A stretch of 64,000 bases of DNA from Punica granatum. Its lineage: Eukaryota > Streptophyta > Magnoliopsida > Myrtales > Lythraceae. A program made the translations under genes and the position numbers. This document shows, in pieces, positions 35,335-48,000 of the stretch (its first letter is position 1; the number at the start of each line of letters is the position of its first letter). Below the pieces are notes generated by a model. It was not told the origin of the DNA. It saw only the letters and a list, made by a program, of their open reading frames with translations, and searched no databases. The stretch is taken from the NCBI RefSeq assembly GCF_007655135.1, contig NC_045129.1:7688001-7752000 (forward strand), given 5' to 3'.

Positions 35335-38300
35335 ATGGAAGGTGATCATGCCAACAACTTGAACAACCACATCAACGGAGCGCTCAACCTTGAAGGATCC
35401 AACACTGCTGATGACACTGATTTTCAGCAAAATGTTCCTGCCAACAACGATAAGATTGCCAATGAAGACTTGACCGAGGTTGCTGATGACTATGAACATC
35501 CTCAAGAAGGCTTGGCTTTACGCCTTGCTCGTGATGGCTCTACAGTTGCTTCCTTTTCAAGCACCATCGAGGTTGGAGATTCATCCTCGGGCGATGAATG
35601 GGCCATAGCTTCCATAAGTATGGCTCCGCCAGAGGGAGAATCGGAAGGGATCTCCACTGGCGAATCAGCATCATCAATATCGGCTGTAAACCAAGCCAGT
35701 GGACAGGCAGAAAGCAGAACCCTATTGGGAGTACAAGATTCTTCCCCAGCACCGGAAGCTGCTATTGGTAATCCTTGAATAACTCGACTCTCTACATCTA
35801 ATATAATCAACATATGCATGCGTCTTTTCGAGTGGCATAAGAATTTCATGACATAGCTAAGTAGAACTCGATTTGTTAATTTACTGTATATATCGTGGCA
35901 CCATATACAAAGAGAAGTCACATATGGCAGCGCTACCATGTTAGGATCGTTGATGTAGGTTACCCATGTGGTGCTGACAATTATGACGAATCTAGGCCAT
36001 GATTTCTCTATCGTAAGCAGTACACCTGATTATCTTTTGAGTATCAATTTACAGTTAATTCAGATATTAAGAGTGATAACTGATAGTTTGGATCTGCTAC
36101 ATCAAAAGGGAAAAACAATTAGGGTTTTGATCATATAGGAATTACAATTATCATGCATGAGGCCATTGATCGTCTAGGAATGACTACTTCTGCTAGTAAC
36201 TAGTGCTTTGACATGCAATGCTTCTCGAATGGTTTTTTGCCAGGACTGTTAGACTTGAACCCCTCTGATGAAATTGGGGGACGTAACCGCATGATGGTGC
36301 CTAATCCAATAGAGTATCATCAACATGAGTCCCTTGCGCCTCCGCAGTACTCGGATATCCTAGGGAGTCTCTCCCATCCCCAGGTGCAACCTGTACTACC
36401 TCCCTCGTTAGAGAATGGCAGCCCCTCCTTAATGGAAAGCCATAGCTATGTCATCGCACTCCCTGCTCCAACTTCCTCCCTTGTTGGTGGACCATCGGTA
36501 CGCAGGTCCTCCCTCACTCCCCAACATGCAAACCATTGGAGAAGAGGACCGAGCAACACTATTACAAGGATGGAAACTCAACCTTCTTTTGCCTCCTTGA
36601 CATCTTCAGTTCCTATGACTCCTGCTGAGTTTTCCGAGTTTTCCATGGCGTACATAAGTGAGAGGTATGAGCAAGAGCTCGCAAACGGGATGACAGATGA
36701 GGAGGCTCGCTACTTCTTTAATGATGACATTGATGAAAACGAGGAAGTAGAAGGAGGACAGTCTATTGAAGAAGAAGTTGCTGGAGGAGAAGAGGTTGCA
36801 GAGCCGACGACAGAGAGACAAATGGAACTGGTCAACCGGTACAATAGGATTTTCCGGACAGTCGAGCTCCCGACCCCTGATTATGATCCTACTGTGAGAG
36901 CCCGACTCGTCTCCGAGGTATTATACATTACATAACTATAAATATTTTATAATTAGTATACAGGTTGAACTCAATTAACTATATACTGTGTTGTCGGTTC
37001 TTCCTTGTAACCAGAAAAAAATTATATACTGTGCTGTAACATAAAATCCACATAACATTTAGGCTTTCAAATTTAACCAACATTTGAGTGAAGATCATGC
37101 ATTGGCAAAATTTAACTGAAGTAATAAGGGATTAATAGTCCGTTCTCTAGTCTATCAAATCTCGATTGCCTCAGGCAACCCTTAACAGAGCTTTAGTCAC
37201 TTTGGAAACCCTAGCACAATTGCATAGTTCGAGTGCATGTGCATAAGTATATCACATGATCTAGGCTATCCTTTTCGGCAACCATTGGTACTTCTCAATA
37301 TCGTGTGTTGTGTGTTTGTAATGTTCATATTAAAATGTTTACCTTAATTGCCCCATATATACGCACTTTTGATTCTTGTGTATTGGCTAAAAAATTTAGG
37401 GGCCGTTTGGATTCAAAGTTAAAGTTACTTTGATTTTGATTTTAATTTTGATTGTGGAAAATGACAAATGAGATGTGATTATAAATTTGACTTGGGAAAC
37501 GTGTGTTTTTGTTGTGTAATGTGTTGAGTTAAAGTTAAAGTTAAAATTTTTGAATTGGGAAATGTGTATTTTTGTTGTGTAGTGTGTTGAGTTAAAGTTA
37601 AAATCAATGAACTCTGAATCCAAACGGGGCAAATCTTTTCTAATTATGTGTGTCAACTTCTTGAATTGCTATAGGTTAATATTGCCATCGCAGAAGCATA
37701 CAGAACTGGTTCTCTCCGTGCCGAGGTATGTGATTATATGTTAACATGAAAGGGAAAGAATGTGAACTTTTTCTATGTAACTCAATCTCGTATAATTGGT
37801 TCATATGTTACTGTTGGAAGATTGATGTTTGCATGCTTGCATTTGGTAGGATATTCGGTCCATTCAAACTCCGATGTTAGTTCGTGTTCCAGGAGAGGCG
37901 CCTGATGCACATGCAACTTTGCATTTCAATGCGGACAACATGTCTTATGAGGTAAAAGACCCAGAGGCGTTTCTCTGGCCAGTTGCGTCCGACATTAATT
38001 TCATGGATTATTGCACTAGTAAGTAAAGAGTAGTTGCCGGATATTGGATTGACAAGGTATTCTGTGTGAAATGTATAGCAATTGATGGCATTGGAAGAGA
38101 GTTTCGGAAACGTATCCACAGAATTAACTGAAACAATCATCTCGCTACATGTGACTCGTCGCAAGTTTCAACCTCCGATGAGTGTCGTGTCTTCTGAAGA
38201 ATCTGAGAAAGAATTATGCTGCATTTGCCGGGTAAAGAAGATTCGATCTCACGTTCCTTTTTTGTTGATTCTGACGCTTTTGCTCGTAAAAACTAAAAGA

Positions 38301-38682
38301 AATTATCAAAACTTCTGATACAAATACTTATCCAAAAAAAAAAAAAACTTCTGATACATATAAACCTCAGTGACCAAACTGGAATATGCAGCAATCGATT
38401 TCCATCGAACTAACATATAGGGGCCTAGATTTATTATGTGCCTTAAGATATATATAATTCTTTGTTTCTTCGTCCTCCTCCCCCACCTTCTCCTCTTTCT
38501 CTTTCTGTATTTGTTAACACTAAATATATAACCTACATGCTATTATGCAGGATGAGTATGATGAAGGACTAGATATCGGGAGACTGGTATGCGGGCACGA
38601 GTATCACTTTTGTTGCATCAAGCAGTGGCTCTTCCACAAGAACGATTGTCCGATCTGCAAGCGGACGGCCATCAAGCTATGA
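35335..38682 (+). CDS. RING-H2 E3 ubiquitin ligase, copy A, 514 aa
   Basis: Coding exons: 35335-35767, 36244-36917, 37675-37725, 37850-37951, 38079-38231, 38551-38682 (1545 bases). The long N-terminal half is acidic, Ser/Pro-rich and probably disordered. A conserved part around FSEFSMAYISERYEQELANG and TDEEARYFFNDDI follows, then a helical part (TETIISLHVTRRKF). The C-terminal RING-H2 finger is complete: CCIC, then VCGHEYHFCCIKQWL, then CPICKR. All eight zinc ligands (C-C-C-H-H-C-C-C) are present, and an intron splits the finger after the first pair. It resembles the plant MBR/RHG1A-type RING ligases, which hand ubiquitin from E2 to a substrate; the substrate is unknown. No signal peptide or membrane span. 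A RING gene also neighbours the PLC-like and F-box genes in Arabidopsis as I remember it. The start is the first ATG in the exon that follows the leader introns. Confidence 0.9.
37399..37630. mobile_element. MITE-like element, family 2
   Basis: Bounded by GGCCGTTTGGATTCAAAGTT at the left and its inverted match ending TGAATCCAAACGGGGC at the right. The interior holds two copies of a segment with GTGTTTTTGTTGTGTAATGTG / GTATTTTTGTTGTGTAGTGTG followed by TTGAGTTAAAGTTAAA. It is non-coding and lies in intron 3 of RING copy A, absent from copy B. Confidence 0.65.
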
Positions 38683-39179
38683 GCGCGCTGCCAATTATAT
38701 CTGAAATAAATTTGTATATGTATCTCCAATTCCTAATACATCAATTAAAGACCCAATTAGTCTACCATGGCATGACTTCCTTAATTATTTCTCATTGTGT
38801 ATAATATGCTCAATTAATAAAGCTTATTCACTTCAAAGAACAAAAAGAATGGTTGGGATTGGGAAAAATAAACACTTAAACTGCACCACAATCTGATGTT
38901 TAGCTTGACGGGCAGAAAAACGCTTGGTGGTTTCCCAAGATGAGAGTGCCAATTGCTGATAGAATAAAAACTTCTGGGTCAACTTCTGAAAGCTTCCCTA
39001 TTTTTGCCGTTGCATGTACTTGCTTTATACGTAGTTAGGTCGTTTTAAATTTCACGTGTCTTTTTTCTAAATTGGACTTTTTTGGTGCCTATTCGGACAA
39101 GAAACTACATGTCGGAACTCGGAAGGGACCAGCTGGTCAGGTCGGGTCAAGCCGGTCAATCTTGGGGTGGCCACTCTTT

Positions 39180-39430
39180 CATTGGGCACTTTTAAGGATG
39201 TTCCGGATCTTAGGAACACTCATATCAATTGTACGGTTTTTTTTTTCCCGATTAAACTTCAATATAAAAGGAAGTGTTTATAGAGATCAATCAAAGGCCT
39301 CCATGATGTAGTGCATCGGATAATTATCTGTGAGATTCTTTGTTAAATAAAAGAACTCTTGTTATTAATAAGAAACTCGTTATTTTTTAAAAATAATAAG
39401 ACATCTATTAAATCAAGAGAAACTCATTTC

Positions 39431-39465
<35 letters not shown>

Positions 39466-41670
39466 ACAACTAGACAATAAATAGGACTAGAAATGTAAAA
39501 TATGTAAAAATGTAGGGTTAGAAAGGTCAATATTAGTAAGGAAAATGAAAATTTTGTATTTTATAATGCATTAAATAAAAAACTTTAATAGAATATTGAA
39601 AGAAAATAAATATATGAAAAACTATTTTAGTATAATCTTCAACTTTGTTTTAAAATAAATAATAATATATAGATTAAAAAAATTCAATCTTAGGATTTAA
39701 GTAAATAAAATATAGTGAATTGTTTTTATAAAAAAATTCATCATATCTACATATCAATCAACATATATAAGTTTTGCTCCCATCTATATATCATATAAAC
39801 TTTACAACGACATAATAAATAGGGGTATGATAGTAAATTTCTTACTAATACATAGATTAATATGTTACATAAAAATTAAATAATTATACATATTATTGTA
39901 ATTAATAATAGCAATTATGACATGAAGTAGCTACTAATTCAAATCACTTTATACGAAAATTATGAAAATTTATAATTATATGAACAAAAATTAAATAATC
40001 GTACATATTACTGTAATTAGTATTAGCAACGAATACTTATAATTATATAAATAAAATAAATAATGAGACATATTACATTAATTTGTACTAACATGATGAA
40101 AATGAAGAAAATATTCAAAGTAATACTTAGAAGAATTCAAATCTAATATTATCATTTTAATAGGAAATCATGTACAGTAAAATAAAAGAAATTAAATTTT
40201 GCTTCTCAATACTAATAAATCGATTATGAATGATAAACTCCACTAATTATTTGCATTAAATGGGCTCATAATATTATTTTACCATCAATGTCATAATCTA
40301 AATTTTACCACCAATACCATCAATTGATAAAGAAAAAATGGCTATTACATTTTGAATTATTTTAATTGCATAAATATCTCTATATAAGTTTTATGATGGC
40401 TATATCTGTATATAAGTTGGTTTTGGAGCTCATAGGCAAGTGATGATGTTGTTTTGTCAAGATCAATATAAACTCTTGATTCGATTATTCCTATCTATTG
40501 GATAAATATTTACAAGGTAAGTAGTTTCTTCCAATTAATTTATAATTTTAATTTAAAATCTCTTTTTAAGTACGGTTCAATTGGCATGTTTTCACAAGAG
40601 CTTACAAAAAATGGAGCATATTATCAAATTCATGATGAATCAAGATTTCAAGCAACAAAGTGAATTGTATTGTTTCACTTGATAAAGCTAATAAATATCG
40701 GTAGAATCATAAAATAAGTAATATGTTATGGTCATGAAATATTTGAAATTAATCTAATGTAAATATTTATATAATTAATTCATATAAACATAATTGCATA
40801 ACTTTCAATAAGTACACAATTAAATATAAATATGTTAATTCTACATAATAAATGGAATTTTAAGGATATGCTCAATTAATTAACATTAAAATATTTTACA
40901 TTGAAAGTTTTTAGTATGATAAATAAACGTAATACAAATTATTCTTATGAAGATAAGTGTATATATATAAACCAATTCTATATATTAATATTATTAAACA
41001 TACATTATTCTTAATTTATTGACATTGAATGCATCATATTAAAAAATTTCAAAAGTATTATATAGCTACTCTTATTGAATATCAATTAAGTAAATCGTAT
41101 GTCGAAGTGATTGGATCATTTCATTTAAAATTATTAAAATTCACTAAATTTAATCTATGTAATGTTAGAAGAATAAAGTACAAGCAAAAACTAAAATTAT
41201 CATTATTTCATCAAATAGAAATTATAAAACTTATATTTCAAGCAAATACTAAAATTATAAAATTTATTCTATGATTATCATTCTTTCATCAAATAGAAAT
41301 TAAGGATTTGAATATTGAAGAATTTAAAATTCCTTCATGGATATAAGATTGCTAATTGAAATGGTGCATATGAATATAGTACATAAATTCTTTATTTACG
41401 AATTTAATAAAAAATAAACGTTTTGCATATATCAATAAAAACTATAAATTCATAATATTTTTTATTTTCATATTTAAATTCTAAATATAAATTCTTTTCA
41501 CAAAAATTGTGCAATGAATGGGATTTAATTACCTTGTAAGATATATTATTATTTTGTAAGAAATTTATTAATTTGAATATAATAAGATTCTTGTGAAATA
41601 ACAAGTATCTTGCTCCGAACCCAGTAACTCTCCGTTGTTTTGACAAACAAAAACTCATAATTGATTAGAA
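39180..41670. repeat. AT-rich insertion in unit 2
   Basis: About 2.4 kb present in unit 2 and missing at the matching place in unit 1 (near 31550-31610). It has a (TA)n tract at 39437-39462 and degenerate internal repeats. Examples are AAAATTAAATAAT(T/C)(A/G)TACATATTA near 39867 and 39990, and TTTCATCAAATAGAAATTA near 41206 and 41285. It has no convincing gene and no clear terminal structure. Confidence 0.5.
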
Positions 41671-42539
41671 GTATAAATATTACAAATAAATAGACCAAAT
41701 TTTTACAAAATTACACATGTTTCCTCAATGTATTTTTTTTTCAAAGGATCTAATTAAGTTTTGAAATATTCAATTAATATCCAAGGTTCTCGATATGAGT
41801 TGAATCAATCAACTTTGGATAATTTGTAATAACAAAAATGATGTGGTACGAGTAGCAAAATCAAGTAATATCTAACGGCACTTTCACAGATATTTCTAGA
41901 AGAAAGTCAAGTTGGACAGTTAGAATACCAATTATGTATCACCAATAAATTATATTAATGAAAAGCGACCAATATATTCTATATTAGACATAGTCATAAA
42001 TTAGCTTATTTTTCTTAAAAAGATCCAGACTGAACGATCGATCAAACAATTAATGATGGATATACATGGAGCCTAACCTTATCAAAAGTTAAAAATCGAT
42101 ATTAACGGATAAAACGGTAACCATATGTTATATACGTATTTCAAATCAAAGTCGATCATGTGCGATGATCATTGTATAATAACTTGTGCAACACGGATTC
42201 TACACTTGTCAAACGAAGTCGGAATATTTCAGTGCGGACCAACGATAACCGATCATCGGCCAACATATGGTAATAATAACAATAACAATCGGCCTTTTAT
42301 ACATGTTAATTTTTTGGATTCTTACATGAAAACTTTAATGATGTTGACAAGTATTACAATGTGTGACGACTTTGGCCATAAAAGGTATATGGGACAATAT
42401 TCTCGATAAATTATTTAAACAAAAATATAAAGAAACAAAAGTTCAATCCCATGAGAACGTCAGAGGCATGCACAAGAGTGAACAAATCTTTATTACAAAA
42501 AGAAAAAAAAATCACCCAAAAAAGAGGGAATAAAATGTG

Positions 42540-42780
42540 AGGGGGCTCTTCTCTCTATGGCAGGTACTTTGAAACCGCTCCCATGCATTCCCAAAGACAC
42601 CACATATACACAGAAAGGACACCAACTCCACGTATATTAATGCATGTGCCCGGTCCATCGATTCATATCCAGTGGGGTCCACCCCATTGTCTCTACGGGT
42701 CCAATATGCATCCGGTGCAAACTTCCTATGGTGAATGCTCGGTGCACTTAGTAAGAAACCCCAAAGAATTCTCCCGCCGG
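42540..42780 (+). promoter_or_regulatory. Conserved upstream block of RING-H2 copy B
   Basis: The match of 32470-32720, with the same order of conserved words (GGCAGGTACTTT, AACCGCTCCCAT, ATTAATGCATGTGCCCGGTCC). It lies about 0.3-0.5 kb before the TATA box at 43058. Confidence 0.45.
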
Positions 42781-43057
42781 AAAGGGATATGATATGATAT
42801 AGTGCCACGTGATTTCGCTTGATATTCAACACGTTTTAAATCAGAAGGAAAAAAAAAAAACTCCAACCAGTGGGTACACGATATATCCACCAAATTCAAG
42901 GCCTTTTGTTTCCATGTGAATAAATTTTGGCGCTTTCTTCGTATGTGCAATTAAATTCTTCCCCTATTTTATGTTTTCCTTTAGAACCCTATGATTAAAT
43001 GATTTCCCTTATTTATGCCATTCTCTCTCCATTGGCTCTCTCTGTGTAGGGGTCTCT

Positions 43058-43067
43058 CTATAAAAGG
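43058..43067 (+). promoter_or_regulatory. TATA box of RING-H2 copy B
   Basis: CTATAAAAGG lies about 40 bases before the GA-rich leader (from about 43104). The matching place in copy A (33128-33150) reads TTTCTAGAGGTTAG and has no TATA box. Confidence 0.6.
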
Positions 43068-45067
43068 CGCATCTCTTCATGCAATAGAAGACAACACAAA
43101 ATAACATTGAGAGAGAGCGAAGAGAAAAGGGGAAGAAAGTGAGAGAGTAATCAGAGAGATAAAGTGAGTTCTCTACCTCCATTGATGGGCTCAGCTTGCT
43201 ATTGCAGAAACTCTCTTTGATCATCCTCTCTTGTTTTGCGTTTTTCCTTTTTCTATTTTTGGTTTGGTAATATATATATATGTCTGTGTGCGTGTGTATA
43301 TTTCCATTTGATCTGTGATGTTGGAAAACGGAGGGTATATCGCGTTTTTGGACAACGAAAACGAGGAATATGGAGAAATGAGATCAAAGCAAAAATCCAG
43401 TTTATGCTTGTTATCATTTCGGTGTATGACCACCCGGTTCATGAAACAAAGCATTTTCACATCTAATTTCATGGTTGTCCGGCCAGCCAAAAAAAAAAAA
43501 AAGGCCCGTAAAACTTTTGTTTTTAAATGAAAACCTTTTAAACTTCTTAGTTATGTTGTAAATATATATTTGATTCATGGATGAGGTTTTTCTTTTTCTT
43601 TTTCTCTTTTCTTCCCTGGGGATTGTGATCTTACTAGATTAGATTTTACTAACATTGGTGTACTATATTCATACCAACTCTTGTTATCCTGATTTTGTTT
43701 TAAGAGTACTTATTCTGTCTAATCATCATCAGGTTAAGACTAAACTAATTATTTCACTGCTGCTACTCGTTCTTTGGTCGAAGCCAAAAACAAGGTTGTA
43801 GTCTGGTAAGTATGACATGACGGTCCCCTCTTATATAGCAGATTATGATGTTTCATGATTTTATGCCGAAATTACTGATTCAATTGTCTTTTATTTTCTC
43901 TCAATTTGAATAATATAAATATAAAAAAGATTTCATCCAAAAATCATTTAGATCTTCTCTATAAAATATATTGTTTTGTTGTATTGTGGAAAAATCCTCA
44001 AATGATTTTATTTGATGGAACAAAAATTTTCAAATGATTTTTCCTTTCAGAATAAATTTTCGTTTTCCTGGATACTAACATGAATAAAATCCCTCTTTTT
44101 AGGTTAGTAATGGAAGTTTTTAGATTATCTTCTAAGTAACCCCTATGGCCAAACTTGGACTTGCCATACTTTTTGTGTTTATAGGATTTCAAAAACTCAA
44201 TATTTACATAACGATGCATTTATGTTGTTCAAAAACATTCTCAATAGTTTCAAAAATCAGAGGCCTTTGAAAATTTTCTTTTAATTAAACAAATTGTGTG
44301 AAAAGGACCGGTTTTCTCATGGCCTTCATTTCATCTCTTCTCTGTATATACGTAGAAGTCACGTGGCCATTAAGAAAATATAGAGCGGCCGATACCTGAT
44401 GTGATATCAAATTAAAATCTTAATATAGGTGTATATATGTTAAAAATTATTTAATATATTTATAATTAATTACAAACCCTAGAAGGAGGGCCAGAAGCAT
44501 TTCTTTTTCATCATTAGATTAATGGGACTTAAGAGACAAAATATTGACAACCTTTTTCAGTGTGCACCATGGTGTTTGGAAACCTAACAGATTCCGATTG
44601 ATCTATTCGAGTCGGGTCGACCCATTAAGGGGATAAAGTTCTTCCAACATAAGTTTTCTTCAATTACAAAACTCGAATCCGAGACTTATATTGGGAATTT
44701 TAAAAATGGAAATTGTTGACGGGAAATTTCCTTTGTAATCAGAATTTCATAGTACAATTGTTTAATCTTTTATACTTGAAGTAAATTCGGTAATATATAT
44801 TATAGCTAACAGAAACACACACACATATGTAGATATAGAAAAATCCAGGTGACTAGCAAGTTTTATTAATAATATATCGATTATTGCATATGCTTATATA
44901 TAATTAGATTTTCTAATCCAAGTGTCTTATGTTAATTAGGAGGATCAGCGTGGTGTCATGACTCACGAATGTCCATTTCATAGATCTTTAATTTTCTCTT
45001 CAAGGATTTCCGACCCGCAAGAGTAATTAAAGCCATCATACATACACTTTTCAGGTGCTCTTTTACT

Positions 45068-48000
45068 ATGGAAAGTGATCATGCAAACAACTTGAACAAC
45101 CACATCGACGGAGCATTCAACCTCGGAGGATCCAACATTGCTGACGATAATGATCTTCAGCAAAATGTTCCTGCCAACATCAATGAAATTGCCAATGAAG
45201 ACTTGAACGAGGCTTCTGTTGACAATGAATTATATCCTCGAGAAGGCCTGGCTTTACGCCTTGCTCCTGATGGCTCTATAATAGTTACCTTTTCGAGCAC
45301 CATCGAGGTTGGAGATATATATTCATCCTCGGACGATGAATGGGCTATAACTTCCATAAGCATGGTGCCGCCGGAGGGAGGATCAGGAGAGATCTCCACT
45401 GGCGAATCAGCAATATCAGGAGAGATATCCATGAGGATGGTGTCGCCGTCGATATTGTCTGCTAATGTTGGTGGCCAGGAAGAAAACCGTGATCCACTGG
45501 GAGAAAATAGTGATCCACTGGGAGTACAAGATTCTTTCCTAGCTCAGGAAGCTCCTCTGGGTAATCTAGTGAATAACTCATGCTCTCTCCTTATAATATA
45601 ACTGACATATGCATGCATGTGTTTTTGAGTAGCGTAAGAGACTTCGATGACTCGACTACGTACAACTCGATTTGTTTACTGTGTATATCGCAACGAACAT
45701 ATATAAGGGGAAGCCACATATGCTAGGACCACCACGTTAGGATAGTTGATGTAGTTTACTCATGGCGCTGACAAAACGGTTTTATGGGTTGATGACTTAT
45801 GAATCTAGGCCATGAATCAATTTATGGTTAGCACAGATACTAAGAGCGATAGTTATGGACCTACTATATTGAATGGGAGAAACACAAATTTTATATCTAG
45901 AAATGATTAATTCTGCTAGCCAGTAACTAAGGCTCTGATGCGCAATGCATCTCGATATTATTTTTTGGCAGATCTGTTGGATTTGAACCCTCGTTATGAA
46001 ATTGGGGGAAGTACTCGTACATTGGCACCTAATCCAATGGAGTATCATCAACATGAGTCTCTAGCACCTCTGCAGTACTCGGATATCCCGGACAGTCTCT
46101 CCCAATCTGCACTACATCCCTCTATGGACAATGGCAGCCCCTCCTTACCAGAAAGCCGTAGCTTTTTAAACACACTCCAATCTCCTACTTCCACCCTCGT
46201 TGGTGGACCATCCATAGGCTGGAGGCCCTTGCTCATACCCCAACAATCAAACTATCAGGAAAGCGGATCGAGCAACAGCACTAGTACATGGATCGGTGTT
46301 GATACAGGAAACATTGATCTACTAGCAACTCAACCTCCTCCGGTCTCCTCGTCCTTTGCGGTTCCTATGAGTACTGCTGAGTTTTCTGAGTTTTCCATGA
46401 CATACATAAGGGAGAGGTATGAGCAAGAGCGCAGGAACGGGATGACGGATGAGGAGGCTCACTACTTTTTTAACGATGACATCAACGAAAACGCGGGAGG
46501 AGGAGGAGAACAATCTGTTGCAGAAGTAGCTGTCGGAGAAGAGGTTGCAGATCCGATGAGAGAGAGATTCGTAGAACTGGTTAATCAGTACAACAGGATG
46601 TTCCGGGCAGTTGAGCTCCAGACCCCCAGTTATGATCCTATTATGAGAGCCCAACTCGTCTCTGAGGTATTATACATTCCATAATTGCAAATAATTTTTA
46701 TACTTAGTATACTAGAACTCAATTTACTATATATACCGTGCTGTTACATCACATCCATTTGACACTTAGGCTTTCAAATTCAATGTAATTGTTAAATCTC
46801 TTAATTTAACCCTCACAGAAGACCAGCAAAACTGAATTTAGAGAGAATGAGAGAATGCAGATTTTACAGAGAGAAGGAAAAAAAAACTGTCTTCTATTTT
46901 TAATTCATCTGAAAACTTCAGTACAATATATCAAAGAAAAAACAGTTAACCCTTAAAAACATAAAGCTGGAAAATAACTGCACCTATCGTGCTAAAACTA
47001 AGCACCTGAATACAAGCTAACTGATTCCTTAAAAATAGCCACAAAAAAAAAACAAACGATAATAACATTTGACTAACAAAAAAAAAGGTAAAAACAGCTC
47101 TGATGCATTTATCTCCAACACTCCTCCTTGGATCAGAAGCTGCTGCACACACCAAGCTTCTTCCTTAGGAACTCAAATCTCTCAACATGAAAAGACTTAG
47201 TAAAGATGTCTGCAAGTTGCTCATCAGTTCTGCAGTACATAAGCTTTACTTCACCACTTTGTTGCACTTCTCTGAGAAAGTAGTACTTCACCTTAAAATG
47301 CTTAGTCCTTCCATGAAAAACAGGATTATGAGAGATAGCTAAAGTAGCTTGATTGTCTACGTACACCTCAGTTCCTTCCTTTAAGCTTAAATGCAGATCT
47401 TGCATCAACTTCCTTAGCCAAAGTGCTTGATTGGCTGCTGCTGTTGCTGCTATGAACTCAGCTTCAGCAGTAGATTGAGCAATTGTTTCCTGCTTCTTTG
47501 AACACCAAGAAAAACATGCTGAACCGAGATTGAAACAGTAACCAGAAGTGCTCTTCATGTCATCTGCACTTCCTGCCCAGTCACTGTCTGAAAAACCAGA
47601 CAACTTCAACTCCTTACTCTTTGTGAACTTAACTCCATGACAAGATGTTCCCTTTAGATACCTTAGGACCCTCTTTGCAGCAATCATGTGAGATTCTTTT
47701 GCACAGTTCAAGAATCTTGACAGAACACTTACCACATATAGAATATCTGGTCTGGTTGCTATCAGGTACATGAGACAGCCGACCAAACTCCTATACTGTG
47801 CTTCATCAGTTGGTTCTGTTCCGTCCTCCTTTTGCAACTTCTCTTTGTAACCCATAGGAGTCTTCACGCTTTTACACTCCTCCATATTAAATCTCTTTAA
47901 AATCTCCTTCAGATACCTTCTTTGACAGATGAAGATTTCTCCCTGAGTCTGCTTTATCTCCATGCCTAGAAAGTAGGCCATTACTCCAAGGTCTGTCATC

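Larger units (their letters stand above)
30890..38765 (+). repeat. Tandem segmental duplication, unit 1 (about 7.9 kb, carries RING-H2 copy A)
   Basis: Homology with unit 2 begins near 30900 (TCCTTAACTATTCCTCGTTG...TGCTCAATCAAGCTTATTCAC) and near 38772 (TCCTTAATTATTTCTCATTG...TGCTCAATTAATAAAGCTTA). It continues in the same order through the upstream sequence, the promoter block, UTR exons and coding exons of the RING gene. Units 1 and 2 therefore abut in head-to-tail order. Borders are approximate because both sides have diverged. Confidence 0.8.
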
